Shown here: positions 32,567-40,334 of the stretch, one piece after another | Position numbering within the stretch: position 1 is the first letter of the stretch | Layout: every line of letters begins with the position of its first letter | Assembly: GCA_035553855.1 (NCBI GenBank) | Contig: DATMJO010000039.1 | Coordinates: 10,087 to 74,086, forward strand | DNA from: JBBDYQ01 sp035553855 | GTDB lineage: Bacteria; Actinomycetota; Thermoleophilia; Solirubrobacterales; Thermoleophilaceae | Length of the DNA: 64,000 bases | Direction of reading: 5' to 3' | The notes under the pieces: model-generated | The model's database searches: none | Told to the model about the DNA's origin: nothing | Seen by the model: the letters and a program-made list of their open reading frames with translations, nothing else | Program-made: the position numbers and the translations under genes

Positions 32567-32689
32567 CACGAAGCAGGCGCCGGGACCCACCCCATAAGTG
32601 CCCATCCGGAGCGGCCGGCCCCGCCTGCGACGACCCGCGCGGAGCGTGGCCGCGCCAAGCGCCGCCGCGCCGACCGCCCGAAACCCCCC

Positions 32690-33043
32690 CTAAGCCCGGC
32701 CCGCCGCCAGCGCCCAGCGGATCGCGAGCCACTGCAGCGGCAGGCGGGCGTACAGCGCGAGCGCGCCGCCCGGCACCGGGTAGCGGTCCGGGTTGAGCGC
32801 CATGTGGACGTTCGCGGGGAAGACGGCGATGAGCGTCGCCACGCTCCAGAGCGAGCCGGCTCGCCGCGTCCGAGGGTGCAGCACGGCAAGCCCGCCCGCG
32901 ATCTCGGCGACGCCGCTCGCGTAGACCAGCTCGCGCCTCGCAGGCAGCCAGTCCGGAACGATCGACTCGTACACGCGCGGGATCACGAAGTGCATCACGC
33001 CCGCGGCGATGAAGAACGGCCCGAAGAGGAGACGGCCGCTCAT
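32690..33043 (-). CDS. DoxX-family membrane protein
   Basis: 117 residues, four transmembrane helices: RLLFGPFFIAAGVMHFVIPRVYESIVPDWLP, ELVYASGVAEIAGGLAVLHPRTRR, AGSLWSVATLIAVFPANVHMAL and LYARLPLQWLAIRWALAAGRA. This is the DoxX/SURF-like membrane protein group with the GVMHF and MAL motifs. ATG 33043 overlaps the stop of the MpaB-type gene by four bases (ATGA), so the two are coupled. Confidence 0.88.
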   Translation of the reverse strand: MSGRLLFGPFFIAAGVMHFVIPRVYESIVPDWLPARRELVYASGVAEIAGGLAVLHPRTRRAGSLWSVATLIAVFPANVHMALNPDRYPVPGGALALYARLPLQWLAIRWALAAGRA

Positions 33044-33876
33044 GCAGCCGCTGCCCGCTCGGCGCGCGCCGAGTGATGAAGCCGGCGCACCTCGCCGCCG
33101 AGCACGAGCGAGAGCGAGTCGCGCAGGAGCGGCAGCGTCAGCGCCCGCGCGGCGGGTCGCACCGCGGTCACGGTGACGGCGTCCACGACGCCCGGCCGCT
33201 CGAGCCCCGCCATCGCGCGGAGGTGGCGCGGCACGGTCGCGAGCGCGGCCCGTGAGAGGATCCGGAGCGGTACCTGGTAGGCGAGAAGCTCGCGGGTGAG
33301 GGGCGGGTCGAGCACGAACGCGATCGCGTCGCGCGCCTGCTCGCTCACGCAGAGCTGGGGCCGGACCGCCTCGAAGTAATCGCGTGCCTCGGCGACGGAC
33401 GCCGGCACGTCCTCCGGCCGGATGTCGAGCAGCGCGGCGATGCGCACGCCCTCGGCGATGAAGCGGTCCTGCTCGTCGGCCGAGAGCCGTCCGGCGAACG
33501 CGCGGTAGGCGGCGAGGAACGAGTGCCACTCGACCATGTGGACCCAGAGCTGCGTCTCCGGGTCGCCCGCGCTGTAGGGCCTGCCCGTGACCGGGTCGAT
33601 CCCCTTCACGCGCTGGTGCATCCGCTTCACGCGGGCGACCGCGGCCGCCGCGGTCTCCGCGTCGCCGAAGGTCGTCGCCGTCACGTAGTACGCGGTGCGC
33701 CGCAGCCGGTCGAGCGAGCGGTTGCGGTAGTCGGAGTGCTGGGCCACCCCGGCCATCGCGAGCGGGTGGAGCGACTGGACGATCAGCGCGCGCAGGCCGC
33801 CGACGAGCGAGACCGGGTGCCCGATGACCTTCCAGGCGACCGAGTCGGGTCCGAGGATGCGCTCCTCCGACGGCAT
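33040..33876 (-). CDS. Oxygenase MpaB family protein (DUF2236)
   Basis: 278 residues from ATG 33876. Recognised by ILGPDSVAWKVIGHPVSLVGGLRALIVQSLHPLAMAGVAQHSDY and by DPETQLWVHMVEWHSFLAAYRAF, the blocks containing conserved histidines of the DUF2236/MpaB/rubber-oxygenase superfamily, thought to bind heme. Sequence upstream of 33876 in the same frame would read MGETVPGTVSALG, which is translation of a family A palindrome, so the longer start is rejected. Coupled to a DoxX gene. Confidence 0.88.
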   Translation of the reverse strand: MPSEERILGPDSVAWKVIGHPVSLVGGLRALIVQSLHPLAMAGVAQHSDYRNRSLDRLRRTAYYVTATTFGDAETAAAAVARVKRMHQRVKGIDPVTGRPYSAGDPETQLWVHMVEWHSFLAAYRAFAGRLSADEQDRFIAEGVRIAALLDIRPEDVPASVAEARDYFEAVRPQLCVSEQARDAIAFVLDPPLTRELLAYQVPLRILSRAALATVPRHLRAMAGLERPGVVDAVTVTAVRPAARALTLPLLRDSLSLVLGGEVRRLHHSARAERAAAA

Positions 33877-33915
33877 CGTCAGCGCAGGATACGCCCGCGC
33901 GAGGCGGCCGAGCGC

Positions 33916-33940
33916 TGAAACAGTGCCAGGCACCGTTTCA
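33916..33940. repeat. REP-like palindrome family A, copy 2 (one mismatch)
   Basis: TGAAACAGTGCC-A-GGCACCGTTTCA: one T-to-C change in the right arm relative to the perfect palindrome. Pairs with copy 3 only 10 bases away. Confidence 0.85.
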
Positions 33941-33950
33941 CCCACGCTGA

Positions 33951-33975
33951 TGAAACAGTGCCAGGCACTGTTTCA
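33951..33975. repeat. REP-like palindrome family A, copy 3
   Basis: Perfect 25-base palindrome, identical to the copy at 20495, in direct tandem with copy 2. The pair lies in the gap between MpaB-type and SDR genes, both on the minus strand. Confidence 0.9.
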
Positions 33976-33989
33976 CCCGGCGCGGGTGC

Positions 33990-34838
33990 TCAGCGGGGGC
34001 GGGGGGGCCAGCGCCCCGCCTCGACCTTGCGCTTCATCGTGCGCTGCTGCATGCGGGCGAGCGCGAGCACGCTCCGGACGCTGCGGATCGCAAGCCCGGG
34101 CAGCGCGTCGTAGAGGCGCACGAAGCCGCCCCGCCAGCGCGGCATCGTGACGACCACGCGCGGCCGCTCGACGAGGCGGCCGACGCGCTCGGCCACCTCC
34201 TCTGGCATCAGCATCTTCCCGGAGAACGATGCGGCGGCCTGCGGGTCGGAGAGCTTGTCGGACACCATCGGCGTCCAGATCCCGTCGGGGCAGAGGCACG
34301 AGATGTCGATGTCGCGCACGCCCGCGATCCGAAGGTCCGCGAGCGTCGAGATCGAGAACCCGATCGCGGCATGCTTCGAGGCCGCATAGATCCCCTCTCC
34401 CGGCGCGGCGACGATGCCCGCCAGCGAGATCACGTTGATCACGTGACCCCCTCCGGCGACCCGCATGCGCTCGATCGCCGCGAGCGTCCCGTTGATCGTC
34501 CCGATCGCGTTCACGTCGATCATCAGGCGGCGCGTGGCGGCGTCCTGCTCCCACGCGGGGCCCGGCACGAGCACGCCCGCGTTGTTGATCCACACGGCGA
34601 GCGACCCGGCCCGCTCCTCGGTCATGCTCGCCGCGGCGCGGCAGGCCTCCTCGTCGCGCACGTCGAGCGCCGAGGCGAACGCGCCGTGCCCCACGTCGCG
34701 GGCGGCTGCCTCGGCGGCTGCGCCGTCGAGGTCGGTGAGATGCACGGTCATCCCGCGCCCCGCGAGCACCCGCGCGATCTCCTTGCCGAGCCCTCGGCCG
34801 GCGCCCGTGACCAGGGCCCCCTTGCGATCCGTGCTCAC
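33990..34838 (-). CDS. Short-chain dehydrogenase/reductase
   Basis: 282 residues from GTG 34838. NAD(P)-binding TGAGRGLG (11-18), DLDG after strand 2, NNAG (85-88), Ser138 in VISLAG, and the catalytic YAASK (Tyr151, Lys155). A basic, Arg-rich C-terminal tail extends beyond the fold. A TTG at 34862 could add eight residues but lacks a ribosome site. Substrate unknown. Confidence 0.92.
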   Translation of the reverse strand: MSTDRKGALVTGAGRGLGKEIARVLAGRGMTVHLTDLDGAAAEAAARDVGHGAFASALDVRDEEACRAAASMTEERAGSLAVWINNAGVLVPGPAWEQDAATRRLMIDVNAIGTINGTLAAIERMRVAGGGHVINVISLAGIVAAPGEGIYAASKHAAIGFSISTLADLRIAGVRDIDISCLCPDGIWTPMVSDKLSDPQAAASFSGKMLMPEEVAERVGRLVERPRVVVTMPRWRGGFVRLYDALPGLAIRSVRSVLALARMQQRTMKRKVEAGRWPPRPR

Positions 34839-34893
34839 CGCCCGTACTAAACCGCTTAACAAGCGCGAAGGTACCGCTCGCTACCCTGGCGCC

Positions 34894-35541
34894 GTGTCGC
34901 TCATGCTCGCCCAGGGACCGTGGATGCCGGACCAGGTGGACGTCCGCTGGCACGACGAGGAGTACGCCCCGCCCGCCGCCGCGACGCGCGAGGCGGACGC
35001 CGCCGTCGCCGCCCTCGTCGAGCGCGGCTCGCCCGCCCACGACGGGCTGGCCGCACGGCTCGCAGGCTACCGCTCGGGACCCGAGCGGCTCGAGATGGAC
35101 CTGCAGCCCTGCCGCTGGGCGCTCCGCCTGATCGACGGCGAAGGCGCCTGCGACAGCCTCACCGCGCTCTGCGTCGTTCGGACCGAGGATGGCCGCTGGC
35201 TGGCCGGGCGCCGCGCCGCCTGGCTCGCGAGCTGGCCAGGACGATGGGCGCTCGGCGCGGGCGGCTCGGTCGAGGTGGGGGAGAGCCCGGCGCACACGCT
35301 CGCGCGCGAGCTCGAGGAGGAGTGGAGCCTCGTCCCCGAGCGCCTCACGGTGGAGGCGCTCCTGTCGCTGCCGACCGGGCTCGCGATGGTCGTCGGCCTC
35401 GCCCGCGTCGCCGCGGACGCCGAGGCCGTGCCCGACGCCGAGCACGACGAGTTCGCCTGGTGGCCGGCCGATCCCGCCCGCTGGCCTGCCGAGGCCGACG
35501 AGGGCCTCCGTCGCGTCGGCCAGATGCTCGCGGCCGCCTGA
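34894..35541 (+). CDS. NUDIX hydrolase
   Basis: 215 residues from GTG 34894 (ATG 34903 also possible). The N-terminal half is unusual for NUDIX proteins (DVRWHDEEYAPPAAATREAD..., LERLEMDLQPCRWALRL). The Nudix box is GSVEVGESPAHTLARELEEEW: it fits G-x5-E-x7-RE-x-x-E-E with Ser in place of the final Gly. Hydrolyses a nucleoside diphosphate linked to another moiety; substrate unknown. Confidence 0.85.
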   Translation: MSLMLAQGPWMPDQVDVRWHDEEYAPPAAATREADAAVAALVERGSPAHDGLAARLAGYRSGPERLEMDLQPCRWALRLIDGEGACDSLTALCVVRTEDGRWLAGRRAAWLASWPGRWALGAGGSVEVGESPAHTLARELEEEWSLVPERLTVEALLSLPTGLAMVVGLARVAADAEAVPDAEHDEFAWWPADPARWPAEADEGLRRVGQMLAAA

Positions 35542-35547
35542 CCCGCC

Positions 35548-36756
35548 TCAGACGACGAGGCGCACGGGCAGCCGGTCGATCCCGTAGATGCCGCTGATCG
35601 ACCCGTACTCCGGCTCGCCGTCCAGCTCGATCCGCTCGTAGCGCTCGGTCAGTGCCACGAGCGCCTCCTCCAGCTCGGCTCGCGCCAGGTTGGCCCCGAC
35701 GCAGTAGTGGATGCCCGCGCCGAACGTGAGCACGCGCGGGCGCTTGCGATCGGAGATGTCGAAGCGGTCGGCCGCCTCGTCGCCGTCGCGGTTCGCGTGC
35801 CACGAGGAGATCGCGACGAGGGTGTCCGGCGGAAAGGTGACGTCGCGGTGCTCGACCTCCTCGGTCGTCAGCCGCGCCGTGAAGGGGGTGACCGGCTCGT
35901 AGCGGAACGCCTCGTCGACGGCGCTCGGCGCCAGCCCGCGCGGGTCGGCGCGAAGGGCCTCCCATTGCTCCGGGTGCTCGGCGAGCAGGCGAACGGCGTG
36001 CGAGAGCTGAGACTGCGCGGTGTCGATGCCGCCGAGGATGACGTCGAGCACGAGGTTCACGAGCTCGTCGTCGTCGAGGCGGTCGGAGCCGTCACGCGCC
36101 AGGATCAGCGCGCTCGTGAGGTCGTCGCCCGGGTTGGCCCGGCGGTCCGCGATCAGCCCGCCCGCGTACTCGTGGAACTCGACCACGCGCTGCTCGATCT
36201 CGGCCCGCTCGGTCCCGAGCGCCCCCGGGTCGAACTGCTTCTGGATCCAGCTCGACCACTCGTAGAGCTTCGGCGCCATCTCGAGCGGTACGCCGACGAG
36301 GTCGGCGATGACGAGCGAGGGATAGCGCCAGGCGACGTCCACGAAGTCGATTCGCCCGTCCGCCGGCAGCCCGTCGAGGATCTCGCCGATGATGCGCCTC
36401 ATCCCCGCGCGATGGCGCTCGGCCGCCTTCGGGGTCAGCGCGGGGTTCAGCAGGGAGCGCAGGCGCCGGTGGTCGTCGCCGTTGACGTTGATGATGTTGC
36501 GGACCATCTCGTCGTAGAGCGGGCCGTCGTCGATGCCGAACAGCTCGGCGATCCGAAGGCCCGGGAACACAGTCGCCTTCGAACGCAGGAAGAACTCCCC
36601 GGACTCGCGGTCGAGCACCGTGTAGGCGAGCGGCCCCGCGGCGAGCCACGACCCGGACTCGCGCAGCGCGAGCATGGCCTCGTGGAAGGCCGGACCGCGG
36701 ACGTCCGCGGTCATCGTGTCGAAGCGCGGCAGGTCGAGCTCGGCGACGGAGGCCAT
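35548..36756 (-). CDS. Cytochrome P450
   Basis: 402-residue soluble bacterial P450 monooxygenase. The I-helix oxygen-binding motif is GGIDTAQ (242-248), the K-helix motif EAFR (282-285), and the heme-binding loop FGAGIHYCVGANLARAE with Cys352 as thiolate ligand. Start ATG 36756 (MASVAELDLPRFD). The sequence resembles the CYP125/CYP142/CYP124-like group of steroid and fatty-acid hydroxylases only in a general way; no subfamily assignment is safe. It ends the six-gene minus-strand run; no ferredoxin is adjacent. Confidence 0.94.
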   Translation of the reverse strand: MASVAELDLPRFDTMTADVRGPAFHEAMLALRESGSWLAAGPLAYTVLDRESGEFFLRSKATVFPGLRIAELFGIDDGPLYDEMVRNIINVNGDDHRRLRSLLNPALTPKAAERHRAGMRRIIGEILDGLPADGRIDFVDVAWRYPSLVIADLVGVPLEMAPKLYEWSSWIQKQFDPGALGTERAEIEQRVVEFHEYAGGLIADRRANPGDDLTSALILARDGSDRLDDDELVNLVLDVILGGIDTAQSQLSHAVRLLAEHPEQWEALRADPRGLAPSAVDEAFRYEPVTPFTARLTTEEVEHRDVTFPPDTLVAISSWHANRDGDEAADRFDISDRKRPRVLTFGAGIHYCVGANLARAELEEALVALTERYERIELDGEPEYGSISGIYGIDRLPVRLVV

Positions 36757-36800
36757 CGGCTGAACCCTAACCCCGCGGAGGGCGGGCAAGGAGCCGCCGT

Positions 36801-37193
36801 TCAGTGGCGGTCGAGCCTGCGCCTGAACAGCCCGGCGCCCTCGACCCCGGCGCCCGCCGCGCGCACGCGGTCGGCCAGTTCCGAGTCGGAGGTCACGACC
36901 ACCATCGAGCGCGGGTCGGCGTCGGCCTCGACCCGGCGCGCGATCTCGCGGTCGGCCGCGTCGCGCCCGCCCGGGGCGAACGCCACGTTGACCGGGCCCG
37001 GGTCGCCGAGCTCGCGCTGGCGGCCGTCGTAGACCACGGTCACGTCGTCGCCCGAGCGTTCGGCGTGGCGGCGCAGGTTGCGCAGAAGCCGCGACATCGC
37101 CGCGGGCCGGTCGCGCCACCAGCCGTCGGGCCGGGACCCGATGACATTCATGGCGTCGACCAGCAGGCGGGGCGAGGTCAGCGGCCCTTCCAC
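36801..37193 (-). CDS. NYN-domain (YacP-like) RNA-associated protein
   Basis: 130 residues. RLLVDAMNVIGSRPDGWWRDRP and VVYDGRQRELGD, VVVTSDSELADRVRAAGAGVEGAG are the conserved blocks of the YacP-type NYN/PIN fold, with Asp residues of a nuclease-like site. The start overlaps the end of the enoyl-CoA hydratase gene by 16 bases. Family members act in RNA turnover; here only fold-level assignment is possible. Confidence 0.85.
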   Translation of the reverse strand: MEGPLTSPRLLVDAMNVIGSRPDGWWRDRPAAMSRLLRNLRRHAERSGDDVTVVYDGRQRELGDPGPVNVAFAPGGRDAADREIARRVEADADPRSMVVVTSDSELADRVRAAGAGVEGAGLFRRRLDRH

Positions 37194-37945
37194 ACCGGGT
37201 CGCGCTTCTCGGCGAACGCGGTCGCGCCCTCCCGGGCGTCCTCGGAGACCATCACCGGCCCGGCGATCTCGCCCTGCTTCTGCCAGGCCTCCTCCTCGGT
37301 CCAGTCGAGGGCGGACTGGAGGATGCGCTTCGACGCGTCGAGCGCGAGCGGGCCGTTTTTCGCGACTGCCTCGGCGAGCTCGAGCGCGGTGTCGACCGAG
37401 CCGCCCGGATCGGCGAGCCGGTTGACGAGGCCGAGTTGCGCGGCGCGCTCGGCGTCGATCGGGTCGCCGGTGAGCGCCATCTCCATCGCGACGTGGTACG
37501 GGATCCGCTTCGGTAGCCGGATCAGCGCGCCGGCGGCGGCCACGAGCGAGCGCTTGGCCTCGGGGATCCCGAGCTTCGATCCACGCGAGGCGACGATCAG
37601 GTCGCAGGACAGCGCGATCTCGAGGCCGCCTGCGACGGCGAAGCCCTCGATCGCGGCGATCAGCGGCTTGCGCGCCGCGCGCTGGGTGATCCCCGCGAAG
37701 CCGCGCCCGTCCACGTAGGGCGACTCGCCCTTGACGAATGCCTTCAGGTCCATACCCGCGGAGAACCCCTTGCCCGCGCCGGTCAGCACGCCCGCCTGGA
37801 GCTCGTCGTCGGCGTCGAGCGTGTCGAGCGCCGAGGCGATGCCCTCCGCAAGCGCGCCGTTCACGGCGTTGCGCGCGTCGGGCCGGTTGAGGGTGATCAG
37901 GAGGACGCGCCCGCGGCGCTCTGTGAGGACTGCTTCGTCGGACAT
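37178..37945 (-). CDS. Enoyl-CoA hydratase/isomerase (crotonase) family protein
   Basis: 255 residues from ATG 37945 (MSDEAVLTERRGRVLLITLNRPDARNAV). The oxyanion-hole blocks are GKGFSAGMDLKAF and IAAIEGFAVAGGLEIALSCDLIVAS, with FGIPEAKRSLVAAAGA equivalent ALGIPEAKR. At the usual first catalytic Glu position the strand reads GLEIALSCD, and the second, GIPEA, carries Glu. Ends in KRDPVWKGR, common to actinobacterial members. It adds water to or isomerises an enoyl-CoA. Confidence 0.9.
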   Translation of the reverse strand: MSDEAVLTERRGRVLLITLNRPDARNAVNGALAEGIASALDTLDADDELQAGVLTGAGKGFSAGMDLKAFVKGESPYVDGRGFAGITQRAARKPLIAAIEGFAVAGGLEIALSCDLIVASRGSKLGIPEAKRSLVAAAGALIRLPKRIPYHVAMEMALTGDPIDAERAAQLGLVNRLADPGGSVDTALELAEAVAKNGPLALDASKRILQSALDWTEEEAWQKQGEIAGPVMVSEDAREGATAFAEKRDPVWKGR

Positions 37946-37956
37946 GGCTGGGCAGC

Positions 37957-38799
37957 CTAGAGGCCGAGCTCTGAGCGCGCCGACTCGATTCGCTCGAGCC
38001 GCCGCTCGATCTCGTCGCGGCCGGCGGCGGGCAGGTAGAAGATGCAGCGCTCGAAGCCGGCTTCGCGATAGCGCGCGAGCCGCTCCGGCTTGGTCGAGGA
38101 GGCGTTGAGCGAGACCGACGTGCGACGGCCCGCGTCTGCGGCTCGCGCGCGGAGCTCCTCGACGCGCGCCAGGAGCATGTCGTCGTCGGGATGCGGGTTG
38201 GGCATCCAGCCGTCGGCGTAGGCGAGCACCCGGTCGAGCACGCCCTTGCCGTGGCCGCCCAGGATCACCGGCGGATGGGGCGCCTGGAGCGGCTTCGGCC
38301 ACTGCCAGATGCGCTCGAATGTGACGTGGTCGCCCGAGTAGCTCGCCTCCTCCTCGGTCCAGATCGCCTTCATCGCCTCGACCCGCTCCCGCATCACCCC
38401 GAAGCGCCGGCCCGGGTCGGTGCCGTGGTTCTCCATCTCCTCGTGGTTCCAGCCGGCGCCTACGCCGAAGATGAAGCGCCCACCCGACAGGCGGTCGATC
38501 GAGGCCACCTCTTTCGCCGTCACGATCGGATCGCGCTCCACGACGAGGCAGATCCCGGTGCCGACGAGGAGCCGGTCGGTGGCCGCGGCCGCAGCGGTGA
38601 GCGCCACAAACGGGTCGTACAGGCGGCTGTACTCGGGCGGGAGGTCGCCGCCCACCGGGTACGGCGTGCGGCGGCTGGCGGGGATGTGGGTGTGCTCGGG
38701 GAAGAAGAGCGACTCGAATCCCCGCTCTTCGGCGAGTCGTCCCAGCTCGTCCGGCGGCGGCGAGGCCTCCGTCGGGAAGATGGCGAGGCCGAACTTCAC
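37957..38799 (-). CDS. LLM-class F420-dependent oxidoreductase
   Basis: 280 residues from GTG 38799, which overlaps the DUF427 stop by four bases. Luciferase-like TIM barrel: VKFGLAIFPTEASPP, ESLFFPEHTHIPASRRTPYP, TGICLVVERDPIVTAKEVASIDRLSGGRFIFGVGAGWNHEEMENHG, and PPVILGGHGKGVLDRVLAYADGWMPNPH. The SGGRFxFGVGAGWN and GWMP motifs are typical of actinobacterial F420-dependent members. Its substrate is unknown; it adjoins a P450 and enoyl-CoA hydratase. Confidence 0.9.
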   Translation of the reverse strand: MKFGLAIFPTEASPPPDELGRLAEERGFESLFFPEHTHIPASRRTPYPVGGDLPPEYSRLYDPFVALTAAAAATDRLLVGTGICLVVERDPIVTAKEVASIDRLSGGRFIFGVGAGWNHEEMENHGTDPGRRFGVMRERVEAMKAIWTEEEASYSGDHVTFERIWQWPKPLQAPHPPVILGGHGKGVLDRVLAYADGWMPNPHPDDDMLLARVEELRARAADAGRRTSVSLNASSTKPERLARYREAGFERCIFYLPAAGRDEIERRLERIESARSELGL

Positions 38800-39455
38800 C
38801 CGCGGCTCCACTGCGTGACCGGCCGCTCCTGGGCCTCGCCGTCCACGGTCACCTCGACGCGCTCGTCGAAGAACGCGACGAGCCCCTCGATCGCGGGGAT
38901 GACCGACTCGGGGTAGCACCAGGCGACATCGCGCTCGTCTCCCACCGACCAGTAGGAGGCGGTGCCCTTGTAGGCGCAGCCGGTCGTCCTCGCCGACGGC
39001 TCCAGCAGGTCCATGCGGACATCGTCGCGCAGAAAGTAGTGGCGGGTAGGGAGTGCGGTTTCGAACACGAGCACCGGTCGGCGGGTGTCGGCTACGACCT
39101 CGCCGCCGATCGCGACCACGACGTGGCGCGAGCTTCGGATCGCGTCCACGCGCTTGAACGGGTCGCGCGGGTGGACAAAGACCTCCTCGTCCTCCTCGTA
39201 CCAGTGGTCCGCGTCGCTCCAGGGGATGCGCACGTAGCCGTGAAGTTCGGCGTCGTCCCATCTGCGGGTGCGGACGCCGGCGGCGACGTCCGTCTCGGGG
39301 AACGCGTAGAAGGGAACCGGCTTACCCGGCTCCCACACGAGCAGCACCGCGCGGCTGTCCACGACCACCGCTCCGTCCTTCTTCGCGCGGACGTGGCGGG
39401 CCGAAGGCCAGAAGCGGCGGTGGTCCGGCGGGGTGGTCTCGATGCGGACGGCCAC
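38796..39455 (-). CDS. Tandem DUF427 protein
   Basis: 219 residues holding two DUF427 units. Each has VVVADTRRPVLVFETALPTRHYF or VVDSRAVLLVWEPGKPVPFYAFPETD, then DLLEPSARTTGCAYKGTASYWSV and VAFFDERVEV in the second. This small beta-fold occurs widely in actinobacteria; no activity is established. It sits between PlsC and the LLM gene, and its GTGA stop overlap couples it to the latter. Confidence 0.88.
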   Translation of the reverse strand: MAVRIETTPPDHRRFWPSARHVRAKKDGAVVVDSRAVLLVWEPGKPVPFYAFPETDVAAGVRTRRWDDAELHGYVRIPWSDADHWYEEDEEVFVHPRDPFKRVDAIRSSRHVVVAIGGEVVADTRRPVLVFETALPTRHYFLRDDVRMDLLEPSARTTGCAYKGTASYWSVGDERDVAWCYPESVIPAIEGLVAFFDERVEVTVDGEAQERPVTQWSRG

Positions 39456-39476
39456 GCGTGCAGATTGCCAGACCGC

Positions 39477-40214
39477 TCACCTGCGGCGGCGGATCAGGGC
39501 ACCGAGTCCGATCGCCGCAAGCCCCGCCGCGATCAGCGTAGGACGCGAGCGCAGGAGCCGGAACTGCGTCTCGACCTCCGGCCAGACCGCGTCCTCGACG
39601 AGCTCGCCGGCGGCCTCCGGCGTGGCCTCGAGGCGCGAGACCGGGATCGGCGGGGCGAAGGACACGCGCACCCGCCCCGGGCGCGGGAGCGGCCCGATGA
39701 AGAGCTTTTCGGTGCCGGTGATGGCGGCCGGGACGATCGGCGCGCCCGCCTCGATCGCGAGCCGTCCCGCGCCGCGGCGCGGCGAGCCGAGCGCTTCCGG
39801 GTCGCGCACGCGCGTGCCCTCCGGGAAGAGCGCGAGCAGGCCGCCCTGGCGCAGGATCTCGCGGGCCGTCTCGAGCGCGTCGGCGTCCGATTCGCCGCGC
39901 CGGACCGGGAAGGCGCCGAGGCGCACGAGCACGCGGCCCCACGGGCCCTGGAACAGTTCCGCCTTGCCCATGAAACGCACGTGACGGCGCGTCGCCAGCG
40001 CGATGAAGAACGAGTCCCAGAAGCTCTTGTGGTTGGGCGCGACGACCGCGCCGCCCTCCGTGGGGATGTGCTCCGCTCCGGCGATGCGCACGCCGTACCA
40101 GAGGCGGAGGAACGGCTCGACGATCCCGCGCACGAGCCAGTAGAGCGGGCGCGAGACACCCTTCTCCCGCGCCATCCGGTGTGCGTCCTCGTGGCTGAGC
40201 GCGCCGTGTGCCAT
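39477..40214 (-). CDS. plsC: 1-acyl-sn-glycerol-3-phosphate acyltransferase (PlsC family)
   Basis: 245-residue membrane-associated acyltransferase. The catalytic H-x4-D is NHKSFWD, the phosphate site LFPEGTRVRDPEAL, with GAFPVRRGESDADAL and GAPIVPAAITGTEKLF following. A C-terminal segment (LIAAGLAAIGLGALIRRR) may anchor it. Start ATG 40214 (MAHGALSHEDAHRMAREKG); the longer frame to 40271 begins MKQCLALF, translated from a family A palindrome, and is rejected. Makes phosphatidic acid or acylates a related lipid. It is the first gene of the minus-strand run down to the P450. Confidence 0.9.
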   Translation of the reverse strand: MAHGALSHEDAHRMAREKGVSRPLYWLVRGIVEPFLRLWYGVRIAGAEHIPTEGGAVVAPNHKSFWDSFFIALATRRHVRFMGKAELFQGPWGRVLVRLGAFPVRRGESDADALETAREILRQGGLLALFPEGTRVRDPEALGSPRRGAGRLAIEAGAPIVPAAITGTEKLFIGPLPRPGRVRVSFAPPIPVSRLEATPEAAGELVEDAVWPEVETQFRLLRSRPTLIAAGLAAIGLGALIRRRR

Positions 40215-40246
40215 CGCGGCGAGTCTCCCCGAACGCCCGGCGGAGC

Positions 40247-40269
40247 GAAACAGTGCCAGGCACTGTTTC
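40247..40269. repeat. REP-like palindrome family A, copy 4
   Basis: GAAACAGTGCC, central A, exact reverse complement; the outermost base pair of the other copies is lost (C/A). Head-to-head with copy 5 in the divergent gap between plsC and the next gene. Confidence 0.9.
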
Positions 40270-40287
40270 ATGTGTTGACATGAAACA

Positions 40288-40312
40288 TGAAACAGTGCCT
40301 GGCACTGTTTCA
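40288..40312. repeat. REP-like palindrome family A, copy 5 (central T)
   Basis: Perfect 25-base palindrome as at 20495 but with T at the centre, i.e. the opposite orientation to copies 1-4. Copies 4 and 5 therefore form an inverted pair separated by 18 bases, as in BIME arrangements. Confidence 0.9.
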
Positions 40313-40334
40313 GGCGCGGCTATCGTCGGCGGGG

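Noticed and set aside
31157..32605. N-terminal 483-codon extension of the CocE-type gene
   Set aside because: Antisense to the thiolase gene; the signal peptide and ribosome site fix the start at 31156.
37178..38302. Enoyl-CoA hydratase with a 119-codon N-terminal extension
   Set aside because: The extension is out-of-frame reading of the LLM gene; the start MSDEAVLTERRG at 37945 fits the family.
40275..40280. TTGACA as -35 promoter element
   Set aside because: It lies between two palindromes, and no -10 sequence occurs at 16-19 bases on the plus strand.
40247..40312. Possible CRISPR-like repeat pair
   Set aside because: Only two copies, each self-palindromic and in opposite orientation with an 18-base spacer; no cas genes.
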